Shown: positions 25,658-33,421, counted from the first letter of the stretch. The stretch: DNA of 64,000 bases from SSC3 sp963769585 (GCA_963769585.1 CAVYMJ010000006.1:2170001-2234000); one strand, 5' to 3'. Program-made: numbers and translations. The notes: generated from the sequence alone by a model not told the origin.

Positions 25658-25855
25658 TTCCCTTCCCACGCCTGCGAGGTGAGCTGTCGGGTGAGGGCGA
25701 GGAAGGTGCCCCGGCTCAGCCGCACTGGGCGGGGAGAGCCTTAACCCCGAGCGCCACGAGGGATCCTGACCGGCTCAGCCGCTGGGCTGGGTCAAGAACC
25801 GCCGGGGACGCAGTAGGACTGTGGGTCCCCCACTCCTACCCGTTCGGATTGTCGT
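25658..25855 (-). promoter_or_regulatory. Cyclic di-AMP riboswitch (ydaO/yuaA class)
   Basis: Read on the minus strand, the leader has the conserved blocks of this class in order: GTGGGGGACCCA near 25830, a variable stem, CGGGGTTAAGGC near 25740 (consensus GGGGUGAAU), then CCGACAGCTCACCTCGCAGG near 25690, matching the 3' core (CCGUCAGCUAACCUCGUAAGCGU). GGAAGGGAA and the NlpC/P60 ATG follow directly. Limits are approximate. The class binds c-di-AMP and usually turns genes off. Confidence 0.85.
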
Positions 25856-26108
25856 CTGGTCGTGGCCGGGATCGGATCGGGTAGGACTCGGCGTCTCCGC
25901 TCCGGCTGTTCAGTTGTCCGCCGACGCTTGCACTTGCAAGCACGACGGACCAAGTGGGCCAGAACCTCCCCGGTGGATCCAACTCTGCCGAGGCGCAGAC
26001 GTGACCGGGCCCACACTGGAAGGGGTGCTAGCAGACTCAGCAAGCAACACGGGTGCGGCCCCGGTCACACTCGCAGGTCTAGACCATCTAGGCCGATCTA
26101 GGCCACGG

Positions 26109-26864
26109 TCAGAGCTTGGCTCCCCCGTCGACGTACAGCACCTGGCCGGTGATGTACCCGGCCTCGTCGCTGCACAGGAAAGCCGCCGCGGCCGCGATGT
26201 CGGCGGGTTCGCCGACCCGCCTGACCGGGTTCGCCTCTGCGTTCAGCTGACGCAGCTGCTCCGGCTCCAGCTTGAGCCGTCGGGCCGTCGCGTCGGTCAT
26301 CTCGGTGACGATGAATCCCGGGGCGATGGCGTTGACGTTGATGCCGTAGGGCCCGAGCTCGATCGCCAGCGTGCGGGTGAAGCCCTGAACCCCCATCTTC
26401 GCGGCCGAGTAGTTCGCCTGCCCGCGGTTGCCCAGCGCAGAGACGCTGGACAGGTTCAGGATCTTTCCGTACTTCTGCTCAGTCATCACCTTCTGCGCTG
26501 CCTTGCTCATCAGGAAGGCCCCGCGCAGGTGGACGTTCATGACCAGATCCCAGTCCTCCTCGGTCATCTTGAACAGGAGGTTGTCTCGGGTGATGCCGGC
26601 GTTGTTCACCAGTACGTCGAGCCTGCCCAGCTCGCCGACGACGCGGCTGACGGCCGACTCGACGGCAGCAGAGTCAGCCACATCGCACCCCACGCCGATC
26701 GCCTTGGTCGCCCCCAGCGACGCGGCGGTGGCGGCGGCGGCGGACTCATCGAGGTCGAGGATCGCGACAGCAGCGCCCTCGTCCGCGAAGCGCTTCGCGA
26801 TCCCGGCGCCGATCCCGCGCGCAGCTCCTGTCACCAGGGCAACTCGGCCCTCGTAGCGGCTCAT
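26109..26864 (-). CDS. 3-oxoacyl-ACP reductase-like SDR (FabG/PhaB family)
   Basis: A 251-residue classical short-chain dehydrogenase. The NAD(P) motif is TGAARGIGAGIA, NNAG follows (LVNNAGITRDNLLFKM), catalytic Ser is in LNLSSVSALGN, and YSAAK supplies Tyr and Lys. IAPGFIVTEMT and ITGQVLYVDGG complete the FabG pattern. AGGAGGAA lies before the ATG. It could reduce 3-oxoacyl-ACP or acetoacetyl-CoA. It stands alone, with no fatty acid or PHB genes beside it. Confidence 0.92.
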   Translation of the reverse strand: MSRYEGRVALVTGAARGIGAGIAKRFADEGAAVAILDLDESAAAATAASLGATKAIGVGCDVADSAAVESAVSRVVGELGRLDVLVNNAGITRDNLLFKMTEEDWDLVMNVHLRGAFLMSKAAQKVMTEQKYGKILNLSSVSALGNRGQANYSAAKMGVQGFTRTLAIELGPYGINVNAIAPGFIVTEMTDATARRLKLEPEQLRQLNAEANPVRRVGEPADIAAAAAFLCSDEAGYITGQVLYVDGGAKL

Positions 26865-26970
26865 CTCATTCCTCCTGCATCGCGGGTGTTCGCGTCGTGG
26901 CATCTGAGCCTAGAGGGTGTGCCAGGTCACGAAAATTCAGGTTGGGTCCACTTGCCGATATCATTTGCCG

Positions 26971-28038
26971 GTGAACAGAGGGAGCTTCAGATTCGCGGTG
27001 ATGGTGTCGCTGTGCTTTGCCGCAGCGGCCGCCGTTGTCGCCTGGGTCTACGACCTCCCGCTCCGCGACCCTGACGGCATCGCCGGCCCGACGTACGTGC
27101 GGCTCCCGCTGATCCTGCTCCTGGCCTTCCTCGTCGACGTCGTCCCGCGGACGCTGTGGCGCGCGAGACGACAGCCGACCGCCGCTCGGGCCCGGTTCAT
27201 CGAGATCGTCAGGGAACGGTGGACGTGGCAGCACACCCGCTTCGCCTTCGTCGGCCTCGGCGCGTGGTACCTGACCTACGTCGCCTTCCGGAACCTCAAG
27301 TCGGCAGTTCCGTTCGTCAACCGTCATCTGTGGGACAGCACGCTGGACCGCATCGACCGGGCGATCTTCTTCGGCAACGATCCCGCTGAGCTCCTGCACA
27401 GCATCTTCGGTGAAGGCATCGCCGCGCAGTTCTTCGGCGTCGTCTATGTCCTGTGGATCGGGTTCGTGCCGCTCTCGCTGATCGTGGCGCTGGTGTGGTC
27501 CCGCAACTCACGAGCCGGCTCCTGGTACGTCACCGCTGTCGCTGTCGACTGGGTCCTCGGCGCCGTCACCTACTTCATCGTGCCAAGCCTCGGCCCGGTC
27601 TACTCACGGCCGGAGATCTTCGCGGGCCTGCCGCGCACGGTGAACACCCCGATTGTCGAGCAGCTGATGGACGAGCGTCACTGGGTGCTGGTCAACCCGT
27701 TCACGACCAGCTCGGTGCAGACGATCGCGGCCTTCGCCTCCCTGCACGTCGGCATCATGGTCACCGCCGTGGTGATGGCCGAGCTACTGCGGCTGCGCCG
27801 GTCCCTGCGCATCCTGCTGTGGGCCTTCCTGGCGGTCACGGTGCTGGCCACGGTCTACCTCGGCTGGCACTTCTTCGTCGACACGGTGGCCGGCGCGATG
27901 CTCGGGTACGCCGGAGTCGCGATCGCGGCCTGGGGCACCGGCAACTCCATGCGCCGGGTGCCGCTCCCTCAGTCCGAGGACGAGAGCGCGGACACCAGCC
28001 TGCCGGCGTACTCCTCGGTCTCGGCGTCGTCGCGGTAG
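26971..28038 (+). CDS. PAP2-superfamily membrane phosphatase/inositolphosphotransferase-like protein
   Basis: A protein of about 355 residues with six or so membrane segments. The last part carries FASLHVGIMVTAV and YLGWHFFVDTVAGAMLG, the SxxxH-like and SxxxD-like pieces of PAP2_3/AUR1-type lipid phosphotransferases. FIVPSLGPVYSRP fits the same group. Such enzymes move or remove lipid phosphates at the outer membrane face. GTG 26971 follows a TATCAT -10-like element by a few bases and may be leaderless; later GTG/ATG codons are possible. Its last 70 bases overlap the convergent HIT gene. Confidence 0.8.
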   Translation: MNRGSFRFAVMVSLCFAAAAAVVAWVYDLPLRDPDGIAGPTYVRLPLILLLAFLVDVVPRTLWRARRQPTAARARFIEIVRERWTWQHTRFAFVGLGAWYLTYVAFRNLKSAVPFVNRHLWDSTLDRIDRAIFFGNDPAELLHSIFGEGIAAQFFGVVYVLWIGFVPLSLIVALVWSRNSRAGSWYVTAVAVDWVLGAVTYFIVPSLGPVYSRPEIFAGLPRTVNTPIVEQLMDERHWVLVNPFTTSSVQTIAAFASLHVGIMVTAVVMAELLRLRRSLRILLWAFLAVTVLATVYLGWHFFVDTVAGAMLGYAGVAIAAWGTGNSMRRVPLPQSEDESADTSLPAYSSVSASSR

Positions 28039-28388
28039 CGCGTTCGCGGCCAGAAGAACCCGCGCAACCCGTCACCCTTCGTCCGGGGCACCACGTGCAG
28101 ATGCAGGTGGGCGACCGACTGGCTCACTGTGTTGTTCATCGCCACGAACGACCCTTGGGCTCCGAGCCCCTCGACCATCGCCCGCGCCAGCCTCTGACCC
28201 GCCGCCAGGAACGGGTCGCGCAGCGACGCAGGGAGGTCGGGCAGGGTCACGACGTGCACTCGCGGCACCAGCAGCACGTGCCCCTTGAAGACCGGGCGGT
28301 GGTCGAGGAACCCGACCATCTCCTCGTCCTCGAGGACGAGGTTGGCCGCGACCTCGCGACCGGCGATCGCACAGAACAGACAGCTCAT
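27969..28388 (-). CDS. HIT-family nucleotide hydrolase/transferase
   Basis: A 139-residue protein. It begins CLFCAIAGREVAANLVLEDE, with a Cys-x-x-Cys like many HIT proteins, and ends with the HIT motif HLHLHVVP. FKGHVLLVPRVHVVTLPDLP is the usual core. It should hydrolyse or transfer nucleotide monophosphates. The start at MSCLFC matches family N-termini; GTG three codons earlier is possible. The 70-base 3' overlap with the PAP2 gene is unusually long for two unrelated convergent genes. Confidence 0.9.
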   Translation of the reverse strand: MSCLFCAIAGREVAANLVLEDEEMVGFLDHRPVFKGHVLLVPRVHVVTLPDLPASLRDPFLAAGQRLARAMVEGLGAQGSFVAMNNTVSQSVAHLHLHVVPRTKGDGLRGFFWPRTRYRDDAETEEYAGRLVSALSSSD

Positions 28389-28575
28389 CCCGGTCACGCT
28401 AGCGGGCGGGCTCGGCGCCGCTGCGGCTGTCGGTGCGCTGGCCCACGGTGGACGGGATGACAGCCAAGAGCCGACAGACAAAGATCACGGCAGGCTCGTT
28501 CGACGCGGCCGAGGCGTCCTCGACCGCTACGCGCCGGCCTGGTGGACCCTGGCAGGGTCGGGACTGACCCGTCTG

Positions 28576-29682
28576 TCACCCGGGCAGGACCAGCTCCAGG
28601 TCGAGCCAGCGAGCCAGATCCGCGATCTCGCGGTCGACCGCCGCGGCCATGGTCTTGCCGAACGGAGCGTCCTGGTGAACCGCGTTGACCTCCAGTACGC
28701 CGGCCTTGTGGTCCGCCCGCGCATCGAGCTTCCCGACCAGCCGATCGCCGTACAGGATCGGCAGGGCGTAGTAGCCCCACTGCCGCGTGGCGGCGGGCTT
28801 GTACATCTCCAGGTGGTAGTCGAACTCGAAGACCTCGTTCATCCGCTTGCGGTCGTGCAACAGCCGGTCGAAGGGTGACAGCAATGCGGCACGTCCGGCG
28901 AACGGCTTCCCGAGCTGGGCAGGATCGACCCGCCACTCGCCGCGGACGCCTTCGATCACAGCCGGCTCCCCCGCCTGGTCGACGTCCAGCGGCTCGACCG
29001 GGCAGTCCGGCCCGCGCGACCGAGCGATCCCCAAGGCGCTGAGCCTTCGCTCGTTGCGCAACCCCCGGGCCTGCTCGGACGGGATCGGCGGGTCATCGGG
29101 ATAGACGCGCTCGGCCAGATCCCACAGCCGGTCGCGCCCACGCCCGCCGGCGACCGCCACCTCTCCGCGCTGGACGAGCAGCCCAAGCAGCATGGTGACG
29201 TTGCGGTTGTTGTTCCAGCCGGAAGACCTCCACGGCTTCACACAGGTGTCGGGCAGCTCGCGGATCGGCAGGGGACCGTCGGCCCGGAGTCGCTGAAGGA
29301 TGTCGAGGCGGCAGGCATTGTTCGCCTCGACCCAGTCCCGCTGGGCACGCTGCCAGTCGCTCAGGTCGCCCGTGCCAGGCCACTCCTCCATCTCCGCGCG
29401 GTAGAGGACGATGTCCTCGGCCGGCCGGACCGTCCCGCGCAGCTCGACCAGGGTCAGCTCGTCCAGGGCGTCCTGAAGCTGCTGGGGGTCGTACCCCGCA
29501 CCGAGGCGGCTCCGCAGCACCAGGTCGGCGCTCGGTGCCACCGCCTTGGTTGGCTCCAGCTGGAGCAGCGAGAGCCGCCTGACCGTCTCCAGCAGGTCGG
29601 TCGGTCTAGGCTTGGCGAGCAGCTGCGCCCGTACGGCGATGCGCCGAGCGTCCGTCCGGCTGAGCCGGTGAACCGTCCCCAT
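28576..29682 (-). CDS. AlkX/YcaQ-like winged-helix DNA glycosylase family protein (HTH_42)
   Basis: A 368-residue protein starting MGTVHRLSRTDARR. LETVRRLSLLQLEPTKAVAPSADLVLRSRLG matches the N-terminal block of the YcaQ/AlkX family, including the position of its catalytic Q-x-D/Q motif, here Q-L-E. Later blocks are YRAEMEEWPG, LLGLLVQRGEVAVAG, and LLSPFDRLLHDRKRMNEVFEFDYHLE. AlkZ and AlkX members unhook interstrand DNA crosslinks or remove bulky alkyl adducts. It is preceded on the same strand by a DUF1905 gene. Function is inferred from the family, with a variant active-site residue. Confidence 0.82.
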   Translation of the reverse strand: MGTVHRLSRTDARRIAVRAQLLAKPRPTDLLETVRRLSLLQLEPTKAVAPSADLVLRSRLGAGYDPQQLQDALDELTLVELRGTVRPAEDIVLYRAEMEEWPGTGDLSDWQRAQRDWVEANNACRLDILQRLRADGPLPIRELPDTCVKPWRSSGWNNNRNVTMLLGLLVQRGEVAVAGGRGRDRLWDLAERVYPDDPPIPSEQARGLRNERRLSALGIARSRGPDCPVEPLDVDQAGEPAVIEGVRGEWRVDPAQLGKPFAGRAALLSPFDRLLHDRKRMNEVFEFDYHLEMYKPAATRQWGYYALPILYGDRLVGKLDARADHKAGVLEVNAVHQDAPFGKTMAAAVDREIADLARWLDLELVLPG

Positions 29683-29722
29683 GCGGCGAGCGTAGACGTC
29701 GGCTCCGACATCCGCTGACAGG

Positions 29723-30010
29723 TCAGATGTCCACAGCAAGTCGCACGGTCACCGGGTCGCCGACGTCGATCCCCTCGGCTTTGCGGACCAGGTCCTTCAG
29801 CGGTACGACGTACCCGCCGTCCTTGGGGAAGAGGGAGGTCCTCCAAGTGGTTGACCCGATCCCGACCTCGACGGGGATCATCCCCCAGCCGTAGGTCACC
29901 AGGGCTGCCGTGGCCTGCAGCTCGGCACTCTCGTCTTCGGGCACTGTCACGAAGTGGAAGGGTGACGGCCCCCGCCAGAACCACACCTCGCCGCTGAACT
30001 CCAGGTTCAC
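29723..30010 (-). CDS. DUF1905 domain protein
   Basis: A 95-residue protein with a GTG start. FSGEVWFWRGPSPFHFVTVPEDESAEL, YGWGMIPVEVGIGSTTWRTSLFPKDGGYVVPLKDLVRK and VGDPVTVRLAV are the full DUF1905 pattern, a small beta-barrel-like domain of unknown role. It lies 40 bases upstream of the AlkX-like gene and may be co-transcribed with it. Confidence 0.88.
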   Translation of the reverse strand: MNLEFSGEVWFWRGPSPFHFVTVPEDESAELQATAALVTYGWGMIPVEVGIGSTTWRTSLFPKDGGYVVPLKDLVRKAEGIDVGDPVTVRLAVDI

Positions 30011-30081
30011 GCCGACAGCCTAGGGCGCTCGACCCAGTCCAGGTCCACGAGAACGCCTGTCTGCTTCCCTAGGCTGGGCTC

Positions 30082-30435
30082 GTGGCGGTCAACCAGACAC
30101 GCAAGGCCCGGTACGCGCGCCGTCGCAAGCGGCGGATGGACCGCGTCGAGCACGACCTCAGCGACGAGCAGTGGCAGGCGCTACAGGCCGCTTGGGGCGG
30201 CTGCGCTTACTGCGGCGCAACCGACAGGCCGCTCCAACGCGACTGCGTGCTGGCCATCTCACGGGGCGGGCGCTACACGCTGGACAACATCGCGCCCGCC
30301 TGCGGCCCTTGCAACGCCAGCAAGTGCAACGACGAGGTCACCGGCTGGTTGCGCCGCAAGCGGTACGACGAACGCGCGTTCCTGGTGCGCCACCTGGAGA
30401 TCCGCACCAAGCTCGCACTCCGGTTCGTCGGCTAG
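30082..30435 (+). CDS. Small HNH nuclease
   Basis: A 117-residue protein with GTG start and a highly basic N-terminus (ARYARRRKRRMDR). Two Cys pairs (CAYC and CGPC) would bind structural zinc, and the ββα segment reads DCVLAISRGGRYTLDNIAPACGPCNASK. The usual first His of HNH is replaced by a Val-Leu stretch (DCVLAIS), so activity is uncertain, while Asn and the last Asn/Lys are kept. It stands alone between DUF1905 and a decayed SnoaL gene. Confidence 0.78.
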   Translation: MAVNQTRKARYARRRKRRMDRVEHDLSDEQWQALQAAWGGCAYCGATDRPLQRDCVLAISRGGRYTLDNIAPACGPCNASKCNDEVTGWLRRKRYDERAFLVRHLEIRTKLALRFVG

Positions 30436-30463
30436 TTGCTCTCACTCGGGGCGATGAGGGGGC

Positions 30464-30790
30464 TCAGGCGCAGTTCCACACGTCCGCGCAGCAGCGCCAG
30501 ACGTCGTCCTCGCGGCGCCAGACGGTGATAGCCCGCCCCGGCATCGCAAGCGACCGGCCGTCCTCGCCGGTCATCTCGACCAGGTTGTTGCCGAGGATCC
30601 ACCCCATCGACGCATCCGCGGCGACCTCGATGCTCTCGGTCGTCCAGGAGATGCGGAAGCCCGGGATGTCCATGCTGCCGAGCACGTACTCGCGCAGTGC
30701 GGGCTTGCCGACGACGGGCGGCATCCCCGGGGGGATCACGACGGCGTCGACGAACGATGCGCCGGACGTACCAGCTGTGATCGGTCCCAT
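30464..30790 (-). pseudogene. Truncated SnoaL/DUF4440-like protein
   Basis: The 108 readable residues (AVVIPPGMPPVVGKPALREYV, then ITVWRREDDVWRCCADVWN) are the C-terminal two thirds of an NTF2-like SnoaL/DUF4440 domain. The N-terminal helix is missing: a TGA lies seven codons before the ATG, while NRAAELYGTD-like sequence that would suit the missing part is in another frame. It therefore looks frameshifted or truncated. The family gives small steroid isomerase-like or polyketide-cyclase-like proteins. Confidence 0.55.
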
Positions 30791-30898
30791 AAAGTTCGGC
30801 TGCCCGGTTCGTCACAGCGTGTCCGGCCCGCCGTTGAGGCTGAGACTCAGCCCGAACGACACCGTCGTCGTCACGACCGCGTGAGATCACGGACGAAG

Positions 30899-31291
30899 CT
30901 ATCGAAGGATCTCGATGCGGCAACGAGGGCCCGGAGCCTTAGCAAGGCGGAGATCTCCTGTGAGCAGGTCGGCGCCGAGCGCCTCGGCGAGGGCCACATA
31001 CGCCGCGTCATAGACGGTCAGATTGACCCTCAGCTCCCAACACCGTGCCAGAAGTGATCGATGAGGTGCCCTCTGGAGAGGGAGGTCGAGCAGATCGGCC
31101 AGGGCGAGCTCAGCCCTTCGGACATCGAGATGGCCCCCGGCGAGTTGCCCGCGAAGAACGGAGGCCACCTCGAGGTCGATCAGTTCCGGAGCAGCGAGGT
31201 GTTCGCGACGAAGCCTCGTCCGGGCTTTGTCGCCGTCCGGACCGTCGTCAGCCAGCGCGACGGCAAGGACGCTCGCGTCAACGACGAGCAC
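30899..31291 (-). CDS. vapC: VapC-type PIN-domain toxin ribonuclease
   Basis: A 130-residue PIN protein. The acidic metal-binding residues are seen as Asp5 (VVDASVLA), Glu41 (LIDLEVASVLR), Asp95 (LTVYDAAYVALAEALGA) and Asp113 (LLTGDLRLAKA). Such toxins cleave RNA, often tRNA, when freed from their antitoxin. It overlaps the antitoxin gene by 14 bases and is transcribed after it, the usual order. Confidence 0.92.
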   Translation of the reverse strand: MLVVDASVLAVALADDGPDGDKARTRLRREHLAAPELIDLEVASVLRGQLAGGHLDVRRAELALADLLDLPLQRAPHRSLLARCWELRVNLTVYDAAYVALAEALGADLLTGDLRLAKAPGPRCRIEILR

Positions 31292-31508
31292 GCTCAGACC
31301 GGAGCGTGCTCACCGATGCTTTGAAGGAGACCGATCCGCCCGATCTCCCTGAGGCTCGATCGAGCACCTCTTCCAGCGTGGGGTGACCGGCCTCCTCGAT
31401 GAGGCGCGCGCGCAGGTACTCCTGCAGTGACTGGTGTGCGGCAGCCGCGCGCTGACGGAGCACTGCGTGCGTCTCGTCAGGAACATCTTTGATCTGAACA
31501 CTAGGCAT
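31278..31508 (-). CDS. vapB: VapB/FitA-type antitoxin
   Basis: A 76-residue protein. The N-terminal ribbon-helix-helix reads SVQIKDVPDETHAVLRQRAAAAHQSLQEYLRARLIEEAG; the acidic-basic C-terminal tail should wrap the toxin. An extensive operator of repeated GCGCCAT units begins next to the start codon, and its right part lies where the promoter should be. The pair should repress itself. Confidence 0.9.
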   Translation of the reverse strand: MPSVQIKDVPDETHAVLRQRAAAAHQSLQEYLRARLIEEAGHPTLEEVLDRASGRSGGSVSFKASVSTLRSERARR

Positions 31509-31512
31509 GGCG

Positions 31513-31541
31513 CCATTATGGCGCCATAAGCGCCATAATGG
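31513..31541. promoter_or_regulatory. vapBC operator
   Basis: CCATTATGGCGC and GCGCCATAATGG form a perfect 12-bp inverted repeat with a 5-bp spacer. A third half-site sits at 31507-31516, where ATGGCGCCAT is itself palindromic and includes the vapB start codon. RHH antitoxins bind such arrays cooperatively. Confidence 0.8.
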
Positions 31542-31611
31542 AAGTCCTCGACTATCGGCAGATCGGGTGAACGCTGCCTCCCGCAGGGGTTCCGGGGTCT
31601 AGTCGCTGTCA

Positions 31612-31729
31612 TCAGCCGTTGCCCTCATCGGCCGCCGCGACAGCAACCTTCTTGGCGACGTCGTCCATCGACAGCAGGTCCTCGGTGGCCAGTCCGGACC
31701 CATGCCAACTCGTCTTCGTAAGAGATCAT
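31612..31729 (-). pseudogene. Broken small ORF coupled to the nucleotidyltransferase
   Basis: The ATG overlaps the nucleotidyltransferase stop as ATGA. It begins MISYEDELAWVRTG, after which a plausible continuation (LATEDLLSMDDVAKKVAVAA, ending EGNG and TGA at 31612) lies in the next frame. Joined, this gives a soluble protein of about 38 residues with one frameshift. I do not recognise it; a small partner of the nucleotidyltransferase is conceivable. Confidence 0.35.
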
Positions 31730-32529
31730 CGTGGGGCATCCTCGTCCAGACCACGGTCGGACGACCACGTGAGAGCCCGGACCCTGGCTGCCAGGCGCCG
31801 GGCGGTGGCTCGGGCTTCTTCCTGCAGCTGTGACCAGTCGTCCCCGACCTTTCCGAGGTAACCGCGGGCGGCCAGCGCCAGCACGGATCGGTCAGGTTCT
31901 GGCAGTGACGGAAGGAGCCTGCCTGCGGCGTCGTCCTTGGAGACGATGAGGTCGCTCTCCAGGGTGACGACCATCCGGGCCAGCGTGAGCAGCACGTTGC
32001 GCTCGTCGCCAGCCAGATCGCCGAGCAGCGGCTCGAGGCTGTCGCGCACGGCTTGGCGCAGGTCCTCGACCGGGACTTCGGGCAGCAGTTCCGAGGGATC
32101 CGGGCCTCGGAGCACGCGGGCGTGTTGGTGAAGCGTGGTGAAACCGACCGCCAGGTCTGGGTTCACATGCGGCTGCGGCACCGAGCCCGACTCGAACTCG
32201 TCGCGCAGCCACTCGCCGTACAGGAAGTCACACACCGGCGGATAGCCCCAGGGAACGACCTGCCCGCGAACCACGGATGTGAGCTCGAGCGGACGGCCCG
32301 CTGCGACGGTGGCGCGTCTACCCGAGAACTGCACGAGGAAACGGACCAGGCCCTTACGGTCCTCGGTAGTCAGCGATCGCCCTGTCACGACTAGAAGGTC
32401 GAGGTCGCTGGCTGGGCGCAGGCCCCCGACCACCGAGGACCCGAACAGATACAGGCCCAGGACCCCGCCAGGGTTCCACCTGTCCAGATGCTCCGCCAGG
32501 CGGTCGAGTACCGAGTGCACGCTCCCCAC
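31726..32529 (-). CDS. Nucleotidyltransferase, AadA/DUF4111-like
   Basis: A protein of about 267 residues. LGLYLFGSSVVGGLRPASDLDLLVVT is the pol-beta nucleotidyltransferase motif (GS, then DxD), and a helical C-terminal domain follows (NVLLTLARMVVTLESDLIVSKDDAA), as in aminoglycoside adenylyltransferases and DUF4111. Start is GTG 32529 or GTG 32520; neither has a strong RBS. It begins just after the ssrA terminator. It could adenylylate a drug or a protein; nothing here fixes the substrate. Confidence 0.78.
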   Translation of the reverse strand: MGSVHSVLDRLAEHLDRWNPGGVLGLYLFGSSVVGGLRPASDLDLLVVTGRSLTTEDRKGLVRFLVQFSGRRATVAAGRPLELTSVVRGQVVPWGYPPVCDFLYGEWLRDEFESGSVPQPHVNPDLAVGFTTLHQHARVLRGPDPSELLPEVPVEDLRQAVRDSLEPLLGDLAGDERNVLLTLARMVVTLESDLIVSKDDAAGRLLPSLPEPDRSVLALAARGYLGKVGDDWSQLQEEARATARRLAARVRALTWSSDRGLDEDAPR

Positions 32530-32553
32530 AGTGCCAGGGCCCGGACACAAGTA

Positions 32554-32590
32554 CGCGAGCCGCCCCGACAAGATGTCGGAGCGGCTCGCG
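32554..32590 (-). terminator. Terminator of ssrA
   Basis: CGCGAGCCGC and GCGGCTCGCG form a perfect 10-bp stem, extended inward by CCGACA/TGTCGG around a 3-base loop. It lies 18 bases downstream of the tmRNA 3' end on the minus strand. No long U-run follows. Confidence 0.85.
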
Positions 32591-32608
32591 TTCAAGAAGG
32601 GCCCGTAC

Positions 32609-32977
32609 TGGTGGAGCTGCCGGGAATCGAACCCGGGTCCTCGAGCGTTGTTACAGGTCTTCTCCGGGTGCAGTCTGTAAAGGCGTTTTCTCAGTCCCGG
32701 CGCTCCTACAGACACGTCGCCGACGGACTCAGTCGTATGAGTGTCCCGGTCACCGCCTACGACGAGCGATGACAAGCAAGCCTCCTAAATGAGGCCAGGG
32801 TCTGAGGCGGAGGCGCCCTCAGTCTGACCCGTTACTGTCGCCGTCAGGCGGCGAGAGTGAACGAACTGCGGTTTGAGTTGGCAGTTATTAGTTTCCAGAG
32901 ATCGTTTACGAGATAACCCTGGATCCTCGACCCGCTTCCCCTGGAACCAACGTCCCAAGTCGAAACCGTTCAGCCCC
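32609..32977 (-). ncRNA. ssrA: Transfer-messenger RNA (tmRNA)
   Basis: The minus strand begins GGGGCTGAACGGTTTCGACT and ends with the T-arm GGGTTCGATTCCCGGCAGCT-like segment and encoded CCACCA, the standard one-piece tmRNA of about 369 nt. The tag reading frame is at 32882-32844: resume codon GCC, peptide ANSNRSSFTLAA, then TGA. The final LAA is the normal protease signal. It works with SmpB, encoded 0.6 kb upstream, to rescue stalled ribosomes. Confidence 0.95.
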
Positions 32978-33187
32978 TCTTGAGTTGTCAAACTGCGTTG
33001 CAGTCTATCGGTCATAACGTCCGGCCCGCACCGCAGATTCCCACTAGGCCGGATCCGGCACGTACGAGACGAGCCTCGCGGCGTTGCCGAAGCAGGGTCC
33101 AGCAGCGAAGTGACGCCGCGAGCGGCACGCTCATTGCCGTCGAGCGACTGCTGCAATGCCGAGGCGACGGGCCGCTACTGTCTTGGC

Positions 33188-33421
33188 GTGAGGTTCGTCG
33201 TCGCGTCGGTCCTGTCGTTGGGACTTCTGGCACTGTTCATGCCCGTGCTGTGTGTCGACTCTGAGGACGAGACTGGTTCATGCCAGAGCCTCGCTGCGAT
33301 TCGGATGCCGGGGTCAGCAGAGAAGGGCGACGTGTGGCAGGTCGTGGTCGTCGTAGCAGCGGTGTTGCTATTCGTGCTGGTCATGCGGAGCGGACGCAGG
33401 TCGCGACAGGATTCAGACTGA
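33188..33421 (+). CDS. Small membrane protein of unknown function
   Basis: A 77-residue protein with GTG start. Two hydrophobic segments (about residues 3-19 and 48-65) flank a loop with two cysteines (CVDSEDETGSC) that would lie outside and may pair. The C-terminus is basic (RSGRRSR). It is the only plus-strand gene between ssrA and smpB. The family is not recognised. Confidence 0.55.
   Translation: MRFVVASVLSLGLLALFMPVLCVDSEDETGSCQSLAAIRMPGSAEKGDVWQVVVVVAAVLLFVLVMRSGRRSRQDSD

Noticed and set aside
29723..30435. HNH and DUF1905 genes as a restriction or defence pair
   Set aside because: They are on opposite strands with no methyltransferase or helicase beside them, and the HNH lacks a usual His.
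32609..32640. A tRNA, suggested by the T-loop-like GGTTCGATTCCCG and CCA end on the minus strand
   Set aside because: It is the 3' part of tmRNA; the 5' half is 330 bases away and a tag frame lies between.
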